Assembly (NCBI GenBank): GCA_948468495.1
Contig: CAOKJI010000056.1
Coordinates: forward strand, 1 to 8,354
Length of the DNA stretch: 8,354 nucleotides
Direction of reading: 5' to 3'
DNA from: an uncultured Dorea sp.
GTDB lineage: Bacteria; Bacillota_A; Clostridia; Lachnospirales; Lachnospiraceae
Below are positions 1-6,998 of this stretch, piece after piece. Below the pieces are notes generated by a model. It ran no database searches, was not told where the DNA came from, and was given only the letters and a program-made list of their open reading frames with translations. A program made the position numbers and the translations under genes. Each line of letters opens with the position of its first letter. Position 1 is the first letter of the stretch.

Positions 1-406
1 CATTGGAAAAGTACCTGGCCCCGTACTTCCCCAGAATCCCGGAAGAACCGATACCGATAAAGATAATGCACCGGGACTGAACAAGGTACTGATGCGCCCT
101 GTCAATACTTGCCTGAAAGTCTGTAGATTGCAATTGCGACAAAAAGCCCTGCAGTTCCGTTCCGCCGTCATCCTTAAGCGCTTCTCTCTTTCCCTTCAGA
201 AACTCCTTGTACTTAAGCTTAAATTCACTGTACCCGTCCGCTCCGCTTTTCTTACAGAAACGTAGAACCGTAGCCGTAGAGACATGGGCCATGTCGGCAA
301 GTTCTTTGATTGTCATCCCGCCAATCCGACCTTCATTTTTCACAATACAGTCATAAACTGCAAAATCAAGCTCTGTAAAGCCTTCCATTATTTCTTTTGT
401 GAACAT
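1..406 (-). CDS. MurR/RpiR-family transcriptional regulator, N-terminal part
   Basis: The first 135 codons are visible; the gene continues past the left edge. Residues about 1-77 form the family's N-terminal helix-turn-helix domain. The recognition region reads MTIKELADMAHVSTATVLRF (residues 31-50), a typical RpiR-type helix pair. From about residue 113 a SIS (sugar isomerase) domain begins with IIFIGIGSSGILGKYGARYF, which in this family binds a phosphosugar effector. Family members usually control sugar or amino-sugar catabolic genes. The target here is unknown and may lie beyond the left edge. Start choice is uncertain. The ATG at 406 begins with MFTKEIMEGF, typical for the family, but the GAGAGGGG ribosome binding site (421-428) is 14 nt away. 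An in-frame GTG at 415 has 5-nt spacing and would add three residues. A dedicated promoter lies just upstream, 80 bp after the ABC operon. The family call is secure; the ligand is not visible. Confidence 0.88.
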   Translation of the reverse strand, partial: MFTKEIMEGFTELDFAVYDCIVKNEGRIGGMTIKELADMAHVSTATVLRFCKKSGADGYSEFKLKYKEFLKGKREALKDDGGTELQGFLSQLQSTDFQASIDRAHQYLVQSRCIIFIGIGSSGILGKYGARYFSN

Positions 407-450
407 AATTACCACATCAACCCCTCTCTGATTTGGAACTGTCTAAACAC

Positions 451-480
451 ATTATAACAATAATCAGCCTCATAATTCAA
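451..480 (-). promoter_or_regulatory. Promoter of the RpiR-family gene
   Basis: On the minus strand, TTGAAT (475-480) and TATAAT (451-456) are separated by 18 bp. A TG lies one base upstream of the -10 box (TGTTATAAT), giving an extended -10. The predicted transcript would start near 444 and carry the GAGAGGGG ribosome binding site at 421-428. The -35 box lies only a few bases beyond the stop codon of the ABC gene at 486-488. No hairpin-plus-T-run terminator is visible between the two genes, so read-through from the ABC operon may also reach the regulator. Confidence 0.6.
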
Positions 481-485
481 TAGTA

Positions 486-2315
486 TCAGCGAAACACCTC
501 CAACATCCGCTCCTCCTCAAACTGCTTCAAATATAACTGATAATACTGCCCTTTCTTTCTGATTAACTCTTTATGATTCCCCTGCTCAACAATCTTCCCA
601 TCCTTCATCACCAGAATCAAATCCGCATTTCTCACCGTAGACAGCCGATGCGCAATCATAAAGGACGTATGTCCCTCAAGCAGCAGATCGGTTGCCTTCT
701 GAATTAACTGCTCCGTCCATGTATCTATGGAGGACGTAGCTTCATCCAGCACAAAAATAGCGGGCTTCGCAAGAATCGCCCTGGCAAATGAAATGAGCTG
801 TTTTTCCCCGGTTGACAGGCGGCCCCCTCCTTCGCCCACGTCTGTATCATAGCCCTTTTCCAGCCGGGCAATCACCTGGTCTGCCGATACCCTTCTGGCG
901 GCCTCCTCTACCTCCGCGTCCGTCGCTTCCAGTCTGCCGTACCGGATATTCTCCCGGATTGTCCCGGAAAAGAGATGGGGATTCTGCAGTACATAGCCAA
1001 TCTGGCTGTGGAGCCAGAGCTGGGAACGCTCCCTGTAATCTCTGCCGTCAATCAGTATCTGCCCTTCGGTGGGTTCAAAGAACCGGCCCGCCAGATTGAC
1101 AATCGTCGATTTCCCGGCGCCGGTATCTCCCACAATCGCCACCGTAGTTCCCGCTGGAATCTTCAGATTAAAATGCTCCAGTACATTTTCCTTTCCATCT
1201 GGATAACAAAACGTCACATCCCGAAATTCAATATCGCCTTTTATCGGCTCCCAGTTTTCCTTTTTCGGATGCATGGAATCACCGTATCTCTCCCGCACCT
1301 CCCACGAATCCGTAATATTCGGTTCCTGCTCCAGCAAATCCGTCACACGCTCGATATTTGCCTGACAGGATATCAAGTCTGACAACAGCCTTGCAAGCTG
1401 CTGAATCGGCTCGAAGATTCCCACTGCATAAGATAAGAATACCGACAGCGTCCCCAGCGCAATCAACTGGTTCTGTACAAAGTACCCGCCTCTTGCCAGC
1501 ACAAATGCCGTTACCATAGAGCTGAAAAATAGTATCAACGGCATGTAAACAGCAGTCAGCTTCGCAAGGGTCATAGAACTCCCTTTCATCCGGCCGGTAA
1601 TTTCCCGAAACTCCTTGTCATTTAACCCTTCCACAACCAGCGTCTTGCTGGTCTGTACTCCGGTAATTCCTTCGTTAAATGCTCCTGTAATCTCAGAATT
1701 GGTTTCCCGGATTTTCCGATTCCAAAACAGCATCCGTTTCTGAAAAAAAGACGTGAGAAGCGCAATCAGCGGGACCACCAGCAGCACTATAAGAGCCAAA
1801 CGCCAGTTCAGCACAAACATAATTCCAAACACACCGGCCACATAGGCAAAGGCCCAGAACATATCCACCAGCCCCCATGCAAGCACTGTCGCAATCTTAA
1901 GAGTATCGCTCATAACTCTGGCGTGAATATACCCCACCGGCGTCGTATTATAATAGGAAAAAGAAAGATTCTGCAGATGAACAAATTGCGCCCGTTTCAA
2001 ATCCTTCCCTACATTCATCTCAATATGAATCGCCGCGCGCACGCTGAAAAACAGACTCACCGTCTGCACGATAATCGCGAGCCCGTAAATAACGGCAAAC
2101 CGGCCGATCCCCTTCAGGCTCCCCGGCACAATAAAATGGTCGATGGCATAGCTCTGAAACAAAGGTACCCCTGCGTCCATCAGTACCAACAGCACGTTTA
2201 AGCTGACTGTGGTTGCAAAATAATGATAATAAGGCCGGAAGAATGGCAGCATCTTCTTCCATACAGACAGGCTGAAATTCTTCTTTTCCATCTCTATCTC
2301 CTTCCTGTTCTCCAT
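486..2315 (-). CDS. Heterodimeric ABC exporter half, catalytic Walker B subunit
   Basis: This 609-residue half-transporter has an N-terminal transmembrane domain of six predicted helices (about 20-320) and a C-terminal ATPase domain (about 360-600), the usual exporter layout and length. Seen in the ATPase domain are A-loop Y371, Walker A GDTGAGKST (396-404), Q-loop Q444, a deviant signature LSTGE (500-504, normally LSGGQ), Walker B FVLDEA with catalytic E525, D-loop SSID (528-531) and H-loop H556. The upstream neighbour has the complementary pattern, which fits a TM287/288- or BmrCD-type asymmetric heterodimer exporting drugs, lipids or peptides; the substrate cannot be read from sequence. 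Start at 2315 is supported by GGAGGAG (2325-2331), 9 nt upstream; M9 (2291) with AAGGAG is an alternative. It begins 37 bp after its partner's stop, so the two form an operon. Confidence 0.93.
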   Translation of the reverse strand: MENRKEIEMEKKNFSLSVWKKMLPFFRPYYHYFATTVSLNVLLVLMDAGVPLFQSYAIDHFIVPGSLKGIGRFAVIYGLAIIVQTVSLFFSVRAAIHIEMNVGKDLKRAQFVHLQNLSFSYYNTTPVGYIHARVMSDTLKIATVLAWGLVDMFWAFAYVAGVFGIMFVLNWRLALIVLLVVPLIALLTSFFQKRMLFWNRKIRETNSEITGAFNEGITGVQTSKTLVVEGLNDKEFREITGRMKGSSMTLAKLTAVYMPLILFFSSMVTAFVLARGGYFVQNQLIALGTLSVFLSYAVGIFEPIQQLARLLSDLISCQANIERVTDLLEQEPNITDSWEVRERYGDSMHPKKENWEPIKGDIEFRDVTFCYPDGKENVLEHFNLKIPAGTTVAIVGDTGAGKSTIVNLAGRFFEPTEGQILIDGRDYRERSQLWLHSQIGYVLQNPHLFSGTIRENIRYGRLEATDAEVEEAARRVSADQVIARLEKGYDTDVGEGGGRLSTGEKQLISFARAILAKPAIFVLDEATSSIDTWTEQLIQKATDLLLEGHTSFMIAHRLSTVRNADLILVMKDGKIVEQGNHKELIRKKGQYYQLYLKQFEEERMLEVFR

Positions 2316-2352
2316 ACGTCAAAACTCCTCCAAATTACGCGCTTCCCAATAG

Positions 2353-4119
2353 TTATCCTTCCTCCAGCAGCCGTCTGTCGTCCAGATTCATCTGTATTTC
2401 GTAAATCTTCTGATAAATTCCTCCGTTATGAATCAGCTCCCGGTGAGTTCCCATTTCCTCTGCCTTTCCATGATTCAGCACCAGAATCCGGTCCGCTTCC
2501 ATCAGGGTTGTAATCCGATGGGAAATCAAAATCACTGTGGCATCCTTCATTTTCTCTTTCAGCGCCTTTCGGATTCGGGAGTCAGTCTGGGCGTCCACCG
2601 CTGACAAAGAATCGTCAAATACCATAATCGGCGCTTTCGCAAGCAGCATTCTGGCAATGGCCACTCTCTGGCGCTGACCGCCGGATAAGGTAACCCCGCG
2701 CTCTCCCACCATCGTCTCATAACCGTCGGGAAATCCCATAATCGCCTCATCCACGCAGGCAATCCGCGCCGCCTCCCGGATTTCCTCCATCGAAGCAGAA
2801 GGATTCGCGGCGGCGATATTTTCCCGAATAGTCCTGGAAAAAAGAAAGGGTTCCTGAAGCACGATGCCGATATGTTCCCGCAGCCACCCTCTGGAAATCT
2901 CGCGAATATCTACGCCTCCAATGAATATGTTCCCTTCCTCAAAATCAAAGAGCCTGTCCAGAAGATGCACCAGAGTGGACTTGCCGCTCCCAGTCCCTCC
3001 TAAAATCCCATAGGTCGCTCCCTCCGGAATGTGAAAGCACACATCCTCCAGAACCTTACCGCCTTCTTCATATCCGAAGGTCACATGCTCGAAAGCAATG
3101 TCCATATGCTCCGGCTCTTTACCTGCTTCTGACATATCCTCCCTGGCCGAATCCAGAATATAATTCACCCGGTCAAAGGACACGCCCGCCTTGCTCATCT
3201 CCGACAGGATACGTCCCAGGCTTCTCACCGGCCACACCAGCGTCGTATTATACGAAGCAAAGGCAATAAATTCTCCCGCGGTAATATTCCCATGTACTGC
3301 TTCTATCGCTCCAAGGGTAATAATAAAGATAACCTGAAATCCCGTAATCAGCTCTCCCACTCCCCAGTACAGCCCCGACAGAGTTCCCAGCTTAATCCAA
3401 AGTCTGGCAAATACATGATTCTTCTCGTCAAACCTGTCGATTTCAAAGCTTTCCCTGCCGAAAGCACGCACTACCCGGACCCCGGTGGCATTCTCCTGCA
3501 CCACCGTAGACAACTCTCCTTCCGCCTCGTCCGCTCTGGTAAAATTCCTTGCAATCAATTGGTAAAAGACTCCTGAGTACGCCATTACAATTGGAATAAA
3601 CGCCAGCGCAACCAGCGTCAGTTTCCGGTTCATAGAGAACATCATTGCCAGAGAAACCGCCAGCAGAAATACGGTCCGAAATACCTCTAACACCTGCGTC
3701 GCCACAAAATTCCGAATCGTCTCTACATCCGTCGTACACCGCTGGATAATATCCCCTGTCTGATTCTTACTGTGCCAGCTCATCGGCAGACGCTGCACAT
3801 GAAAAAACAGCATGTCCCTCATATTCTTCGCGAAGGTCTCTCCTGCCTTCGCCGTATTGCTCCGGTATAAATAAATGGCAACCCCGTTTGCCAGTGCAAT
3901 CCCCACAACCAGAAGCGACAATATCCACAAATGCTCCTTTAAATACGGGAGCCCTCCCGGCGCCAGCACCTCATCTATGGTAAAGCTGAAAATCTTTGGT
4001 ATCAGCGCATTGAGAACCGTAGATACAAAGGACGCCGCCAGTACAATGATAAAATATGTCTTCGCCTCTCTTGAAAATCGTAATATTAAACTAAAACGGC
4101 CTTTTCTTCTCTCCGGCAT
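2353..4119 (-). CDS. Heterodimeric ABC exporter half, degenerate Walker B subunit
   Basis: This half-transporter (588 residues from the chosen start) has a six-helix membrane domain (about 10-310) and a C-terminal ATPase domain (about 338-575). Counting from M at 4119, it shows A-loop Y350, Walker A GGTGSGKST (374-382), Q-loop Q422, canonical signature LSGGQ (478-482), Walker B MVFDDS with Asp503 where the catalytic Glu is expected, D-loop SAVD (506-509) and H534. The Glu-to-Asp change is the hallmark of the degenerate subunit in asymmetric ABC exporters such as TM287 and BmrC. The frame is open to an upstream ATG at 4155 (600 residues), but that site has almost no ribosome binding site. The ATG at 4119 has AGAGGTGG at ideal spacing, and a candidate promoter would begin transcription between the two. 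It is first gene of the operon with the partner subunit. Substrate unknown. Confidence 0.92.
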   Translation of the reverse strand: MPERRKGRFSLILRFSREAKTYFIIVLAASFVSTVLNALIPKIFSFTIDEVLAPGGLPYLKEHLWILSLLVVGIALANGVAIYLYRSNTAKAGETFAKNMRDMLFFHVQRLPMSWHSKNQTGDIIQRCTTDVETIRNFVATQVLEVFRTVFLLAVSLAMMFSMNRKLTLVALAFIPIVMAYSGVFYQLIARNFTRADEAEGELSTVVQENATGVRVVRAFGRESFEIDRFDEKNHVFARLWIKLGTLSGLYWGVGELITGFQVIFIITLGAIEAVHGNITAGEFIAFASYNTTLVWPVRSLGRILSEMSKAGVSFDRVNYILDSAREDMSEAGKEPEHMDIAFEHVTFGYEEGGKVLEDVCFHIPEGATYGILGGTGSGKSTLVHLLDRLFDFEEGNIFIGGVDIREISRGWLREHIGIVLQEPFLFSRTIRENIAAANPSASMEEIREAARIACVDEAIMGFPDGYETMVGERGVTLSGGQRQRVAIARMLLAKAPIMVFDDSLSAVDAQTDSRIRKALKEKMKDATVILISHRITTLMEADRILVLNHGKAEEMGTHRELIHNGGIYQKIYEIQMNLDDRRLLEEG

Positions 4120-4125
4120 TCTTCT

Positions 4126-4133
4126 CCACCTCT
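4126..4133 (-). promoter_or_regulatory. Ribosome binding site that decides the ABC start
   Basis: AGAGGTGG on the minus strand ends 6 nt before the ATG at 4119, the best ribosome binding site in the region. The upstream in-frame ATG at 4155 is preceded only by TATAGGCGA, a weak match placed too close. This favours the 588-residue product. Confidence 0.65.
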
Positions 4134-4158
4134 GTAATCTATATTGTTCAGACATTCG

Positions 4159-4186
4159 CCTATACTATTGAACTGTTAATGTCCAA
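4159..4186 (-). promoter_or_regulatory. Candidate promoter of the ABC exporter operon
   Basis: On the minus strand TTGGAC (4181-4186) and TATAGG (4159-4164) are 16 bp apart. Both are imperfect matches, as expected for a regulated promoter. The predicted start of transcription (about 4152) lies downstream of the ATG at 4155 and upstream of the ribosome binding site at 4126-4133, so it agrees with the 4119 start. The -35 box lies inside the first copy of the 14-bp direct repeat, so a protein bound there would contact or block RNA polymerase. Judged by eye. Confidence 0.35.
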
Positions 4187-4197
4187 TATGGTATACT
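4168..4197 (+). promoter_or_regulatory. Candidate plus-strand promoter facing the DUF89 gene
   Basis: TTGAAC (4168-4173) and TATACT (4192-4197) are 18 bp apart, with TG one base before the -10 (TGGTATACT). It would give a leader of about 150 nt before the DUF89 gene. Two more -10-like TATAAT boxes occur on this strand, at 4229-4234 and 4325-4330, without good -35 boxes. The last would leave a leader of only about 14 nt. Which one is used cannot be decided from sequence. Confidence 0.3.
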
Positions 4198-4222
4198 TAA
4201 CGGACTACTAATGTCCGATATG
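4177..4222. repeat. Pair of 14-bp direct repeats, candidate operator
   Basis: TAATGTCCAATATG (4177-4190) recurs as TAATGTCCGATATG (4209-4222), 13 of 14 bases identical and 32 bp apart, close to three turns of B-DNA. The second copy also forms half of a 5-bp inverted repeat, CGGAC (4201-4205) and GTCCG (4213-4217), with a 7-bp spacer. The first copy covers the candidate -35 box of the ABC promoter and the spacer of the plus-strand promoter candidate. Same-face spacing and overlap with promoters suggest cooperative binding by a regulator encoded elsewhere. The binding protein is not identifiable. Confidence 0.5.
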
Positions 4223-4297
4223 CTCTAGTATAATAGATAGATGCCAAAACCAAAAGCAAAAAATAAATATTTCATCATTATTACCTGTCTGTGCAAA

Positions 4298-4308
4298 CTG
4301 TAATACAG
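4298..4308. promoter_or_regulatory. 11-bp palindrome upstream of the DUF89 gene
   Basis: CTGTA-A-TACAG is a perfect inverted repeat about 40 bp before the DUF89 start codon. A second, non-concentric pair, TGTCTG (4286-4291) and CAGACA (4309-4314), flanks it. Either could be an operator or an mRNA leader stem. No T-run follows, so it is not a terminator. Confidence 0.25.
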
Positions 4309-4350
4309 CAGACACAGAATCATTTATAATTTTCGATAAGGAGAAGAACT

Positions 4351-5226
4351 ATGACTACAAGATGGAATTCTGAATGCATTAAGTGCATGGCTAACAAATT
4401 TTTAGGAGATTACCCGGAGACTGCCTCCGAAACAGAACGAATGGAGTACATGAGACGGATTTTCACCATCCTGTCATCCGCCAAACCCGAAGAAGGCGCT
4501 CCCGTTGTGACAGACTATATCCTGAATCTTCAGAAAGAAATGTTCGGTTATTCCTTTGATTTCACAGAGATTAAGCAATCTTTTAACAGACTGATGCTGG
4601 AGCAGGAGGCTAAAATATCCGCCGATATCAAGTCTTCGGACAATCCCATTAAGCGGGCCATACAGTATGTAATGACCGGAAATTATATTGACTTCGGCGC
4701 GCTTGACAACGTAGACAGCGACAAATTATTTGAATTATTATCAGGAGCCCCTAATCAGGAAATTGACGAACACATCTTCCTGGAATTGTATACGGATTTG
4801 GAAAACGCCAGGACCCTTACCTATATCACCGATAATTGCGGGGAGGTCGTTCTGGACAAGCTGTTAATCCGGGCTATTCAGTCCCAGTTCCCGGATATTC
4901 AGGTAGATATTATCGTCCGGGGAATGCCGGCCTTAAATGACGCTACGATGGAAGACGCTATTCAAACAGGGCTGACTGATATCGCGAGGGTAACCGGAAA
5001 TGGAACCGGCATCACCGGAACATTTCTGCCTAAGATTTCTGAAGAGGCCTCCCGGATTATTCACAATGCAGATTTGCTCATCTCAAAGGGACAGGGCAAT
5101 TTTGAGACATTGCGCGGCTGCGGATTAAATATCTACTACATATTCCTGTGCAAATGCAAGCTATTTACCAAACGGTTTCATAAGAAACAGTACGAAGGGA
5201 TTCTTACCAATGAAAAATATTACTGA
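4351..5226 (+). CDS. DUF89 / ARMT1-like family protein with CxxC motif
   Basis: This 291-residue protein matches the stand-alone prokaryotic DUF89 type in length and motifs. Visible are an N-terminal CIKC (residues 9-12), DNCGE (161-165), RGMPALND (190-197), SKGQGNFE (245-252) and a C-terminal CKCKLF (267-272). The Asp/Asn pair in DNCGE and the later Asn-Asp are expected metal ligands. Characterised DUF89 members are metal-dependent phosphatases acting on damaged or excess phosphometabolites (phosphosugars, pantetheine phosphates); the substrate here is unknown. It is cytoplasmic, with no signal peptide or membrane segment. The start is supported by AAGGAG (4338-4343), 7 nt upstream. It is transcribed divergently from the ABC exporter and converges on the MATE gene, its stop lying 24 bp from that gene's stop. 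The frame is intact and the C-terminus looks natural. Confidence 0.88.
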   Translation: MTTRWNSECIKCMANKFLGDYPETASETERMEYMRRIFTILSSAKPEEGAPVVTDYILNLQKEMFGYSFDFTEIKQSFNRLMLEQEAKISADIKSSDNPIKRAIQYVMTGNYIDFGALDNVDSDKLFELLSGAPNQEIDEHIFLELYTDLENARTLTYITDNCGEVVLDKLLIRAIQSQFPDIQVDIIVRGMPALNDATMEDAIQTGLTDIARVTGNGTGITGTFLPKISEEASRIIHNADLLISKGQGNFETLRGCGLNIYYIFLCKCKLFTKRFHKKQYEGILTNEKYY

Positions 5227-5250
5227 TGCGGATGTTTTATGGGAGGAATT

Positions 5251-6617
5251 TTATGATATCCGATTTATCCGGTGTACGGACACGCGCCGGAAGGCGGCTG
5301 TAAAGATTACTCCCTTTACAATGGAGGATAAGGTCAGCGCCCACCAGATTCCCTTTAATCCCAGAGAGGTACTGGAAAGTATCAGGGCAAGGGGAATTCT
5401 TGAGCCGGTAAATATAATGCTGATAATGCTGCAGAGTTTCGTTCTTCCCAGACCGGACAACGCTCCTACCGTCATAAGTTCTACGCACATAAAGGCCTCT
5501 CCGATTCCAATGATATCAGATAGCCCACCGATTCCCTGATAACGTCCGCTTCATAGAAGAAAATCTGCGAAATCAGTCTTGGAAAACAGAGAAATATAAG
5601 TGTAATCAGGCCTCCCCACACAGCCGTCGTCCAGAAGGAGATGCGATATCCTTTTCTTACCCGCTCCATCTGGCCTGCGCCGTAATTCTGTGCCGTAAAT
5701 GCGTTGATTGCCGCCGCAAAACCGTCCGCCGTATTCCAGGACAATGCCTCTACCTGACCTCCCACGCGCTGTACCGCTACTGCGCCTGGTCCGAAGGACG
5801 CCGCCATCCGGGCAAGAACCATAGAAATCATACAGTATACCGTTCCCTGTATCGCTGTTGGCGTTCCAATCCGAAACACACCTTTATAGTACCTGCGTTC
5901 TGTCAGTTTCAGAATACGGATTCCTGCCAGAACATTATGCTCACTACCGCCAGTCCCCGCCTTAAGTATCATTACCAGCATCACCATAAACTGCGCCAGC
6001 ACCGTAGCCACAGCTGCACCACTTATCTCCATCCTCGGAAACGGACCAATGCCAAGAATCAATACCGGGTCCAGAACCATATTCAATACAAGTCCGATAA
6101 CATTAGCCAGAAGAGGCGTCTTAGAATCTCCCTGAGCTGTATATATCCCAGTCAGCACCACCGTCAGATAGGAAAATACAACCAGACCGCAGGTAATTCT
6201 AAGATAGCTCTGCGCATACCGGACTGCTGCAGCGTCCCCCAGGTGAAAGAACGATACAAGTCCCTCTGCAAAAACCACACTGACTGACGCAAACAAGACG
6301 CCAAACACCAAAACAAGCTGCAGCGCCGCCTTTGCATAGTCTGCCGCTTCTTCTTTTTTTCCCCGGCCAAATGCCTGGGCTACGTTAACCTGACCTCCCA
6401 TTCTTGCAAGGGAAGATAACCCTTGGGACAGCCAGATATACATGCCTCCCACTCCCACGCCTGCTACTGCCTTTGAGCCCAGCATTCCAATCCATGCCAT
6501 ATCCGTAATACTATACACCGTATTCAAAAAAGACGATGCCATAATCGGCACCGCCAGCGCAACAAGCGTTCTTAGAATCGGTCCTTCTGTCAATATAATC
6601 TGTCTGTTCTTCCTCAT
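5251..6617 (-). pseudogene. MATE family efflux transporter, frameshifted
   Basis: Codons 1-367 (from 6617) encode a typical MATE transporter: N-terminal LTEGPILRTLVALAVPIM, a first six-helix half (about 15-215) and most of a second half (from about 240). After VGYL (364-367) the frame runs into TAG at 5481-5483. In the -1 frame the family's expected continuation begins at about 5517 with DIIGIGEAFMCVELMTVGA and runs to a TAA at 5251. Joined, the product would be about 455 residues, normal for MATE proteins, so about 88 C-terminal residues (roughly the last two helices) are lost. No slippery heptamer is visible at the break, so a one-base deletion or a sequencing error is likelier than programmed frameshifting. 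Intact, it would be a cation-driven multidrug or metabolite exporter. The ATG overlaps the stop of the upstream gene (ATGA), with AAAGGG (6626-6631) as ribosome binding site. Confidence 0.82.
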
Positions 6618-6952
6618 CTCATTGTCCCTTTATCATCTAATTCTCCAGCTTCGGTTACAGCGTGGATTCCCTCGGTCTCAAAAGTGCTAATCCAGGGATA
6701 TTCCATATAACGAATCACAATCTGGCCGCTAAGTTCCACGCTCTTTGCCGGATAATACACCCAGCCAAGCACGCTTTGTTCCCGGATATAACCATTCTCC
6801 ATATAGTACGTTTCCGTCTTATCAGCAAACCCTACTGATATCTCCATACGCGGAGGCGCACATCAGCTGGTATACCGGATTACATCAAGAACAATATCCC
6901 GAAACCCTCTCTTCTCCATATAAGCAACTACATTCTCATTCAATTCTACCAT
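6614..6952 (-). CDS. Probable selenoprotein with Sec-Cys (UC) motif
   Basis: A 112-residue frame runs from ATG at 6952 to TGA at 6614-6616, interrupted only by an in-frame TGA at 6863-6865 (codon 30), followed at once by TGT (Cys31). Read with selenocysteine, the junction is VLDVIRYTS-U-CAPPRMEISV. GGAGGGAG (6963-6970) lies 10 nt before the ATG. A stem-loop at 6820-6840 fits a bacterial SECIS element. No signal peptide or membrane segment is visible, so it is probably cytoplasmic. Adjacent Sec and Cys suggest a redox or metal-binding site. From memory it resembles the short clostridial CC/Se-motif (seleno)protein family, where homologues carry Cys-Cys; this was not checked. Function unknown. 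Its stop overlaps the MATE start by ATGA. The alternative is a nonsense-mutated gene; a plain ORF call would begin at M36 (6847) and miss the N-terminus and UC motif. Confidence 0.75.
6820..6840 (-). promoter_or_regulatory. Candidate bacterial SECIS element
   Basis: In the transcript UAUCAGU pairs with GCUGAUA: six Watson-Crick pairs plus a closing U-G wobble, with a 7-nt loop AGGGUUU (6827-6833). Bacterial SECIS elements lie within the coding region just after the UGA, with a G among the first two loop bases, about 16-37 nt from the UGA. Here that G is the second loop base and the 31st nucleotide after the UGA. A shorter stem, CUCC with GGAG around loop GCGUAU, lies between the UGA and this hairpin and could be part of the structure. 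Folding was judged by eye. Confidence 0.6.
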
Positions 6953-6998
6953 TCCCGGTACACTCCCTCCGTTATCTTTATCCGTAAGCCGGACACCT

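Noticed and set aside
812..1382. Plus-strand frames opposite the ABC ATPase domain
   Set aside because: They are antisense to conserved Walker A, Q-loop and signature motifs and are biased in composition. No domain or ribosome binding site supports them.
5227..5250. A bidirectional terminator between the converging DUF89 and MATE genes
   Set aside because: The 24-bp gap contains no stem with a T-run, and nearby GTGT/ACAC pairing (about 5270-5285) lies within coding sequence without a T-run.
5237..5488. An 83-codon minus-strand frame beside the MATE C-terminus
   Set aside because: It occupies the third minus-strand frame over the same bases as the MATE C-terminal residues, and only the -1 frame gives MATE-like sequence.
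5505..5525. Programmed ribosomal frameshifting in the MATE gene
   Set aside because: No slippery heptamer of the X-XXY-YYZ type and no obvious stimulatory stem are visible at the junction, and MATE genes are not known for recoding. A deletion or sequencing error is simpler.
5210..5539. A 109-codon plus-strand frame overlapping the DUF89 end
   Set aside because: It lies opposite the MATE C-terminus, which has clear family sequence in the -1 frame. Its translation shows no recognisable domain and it has no good ribosome binding site, so it is an antisense shadow.
6614..6847. A free-standing 77-residue gene starting at ATG 6847
   Set aside because: No ribosome binding site precedes this ATG at usable spacing. 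The frame continues upstream through Cys31 and TGA to an ATG with GGAGGGAG, so it is better read as the tail of the selenoprotein.
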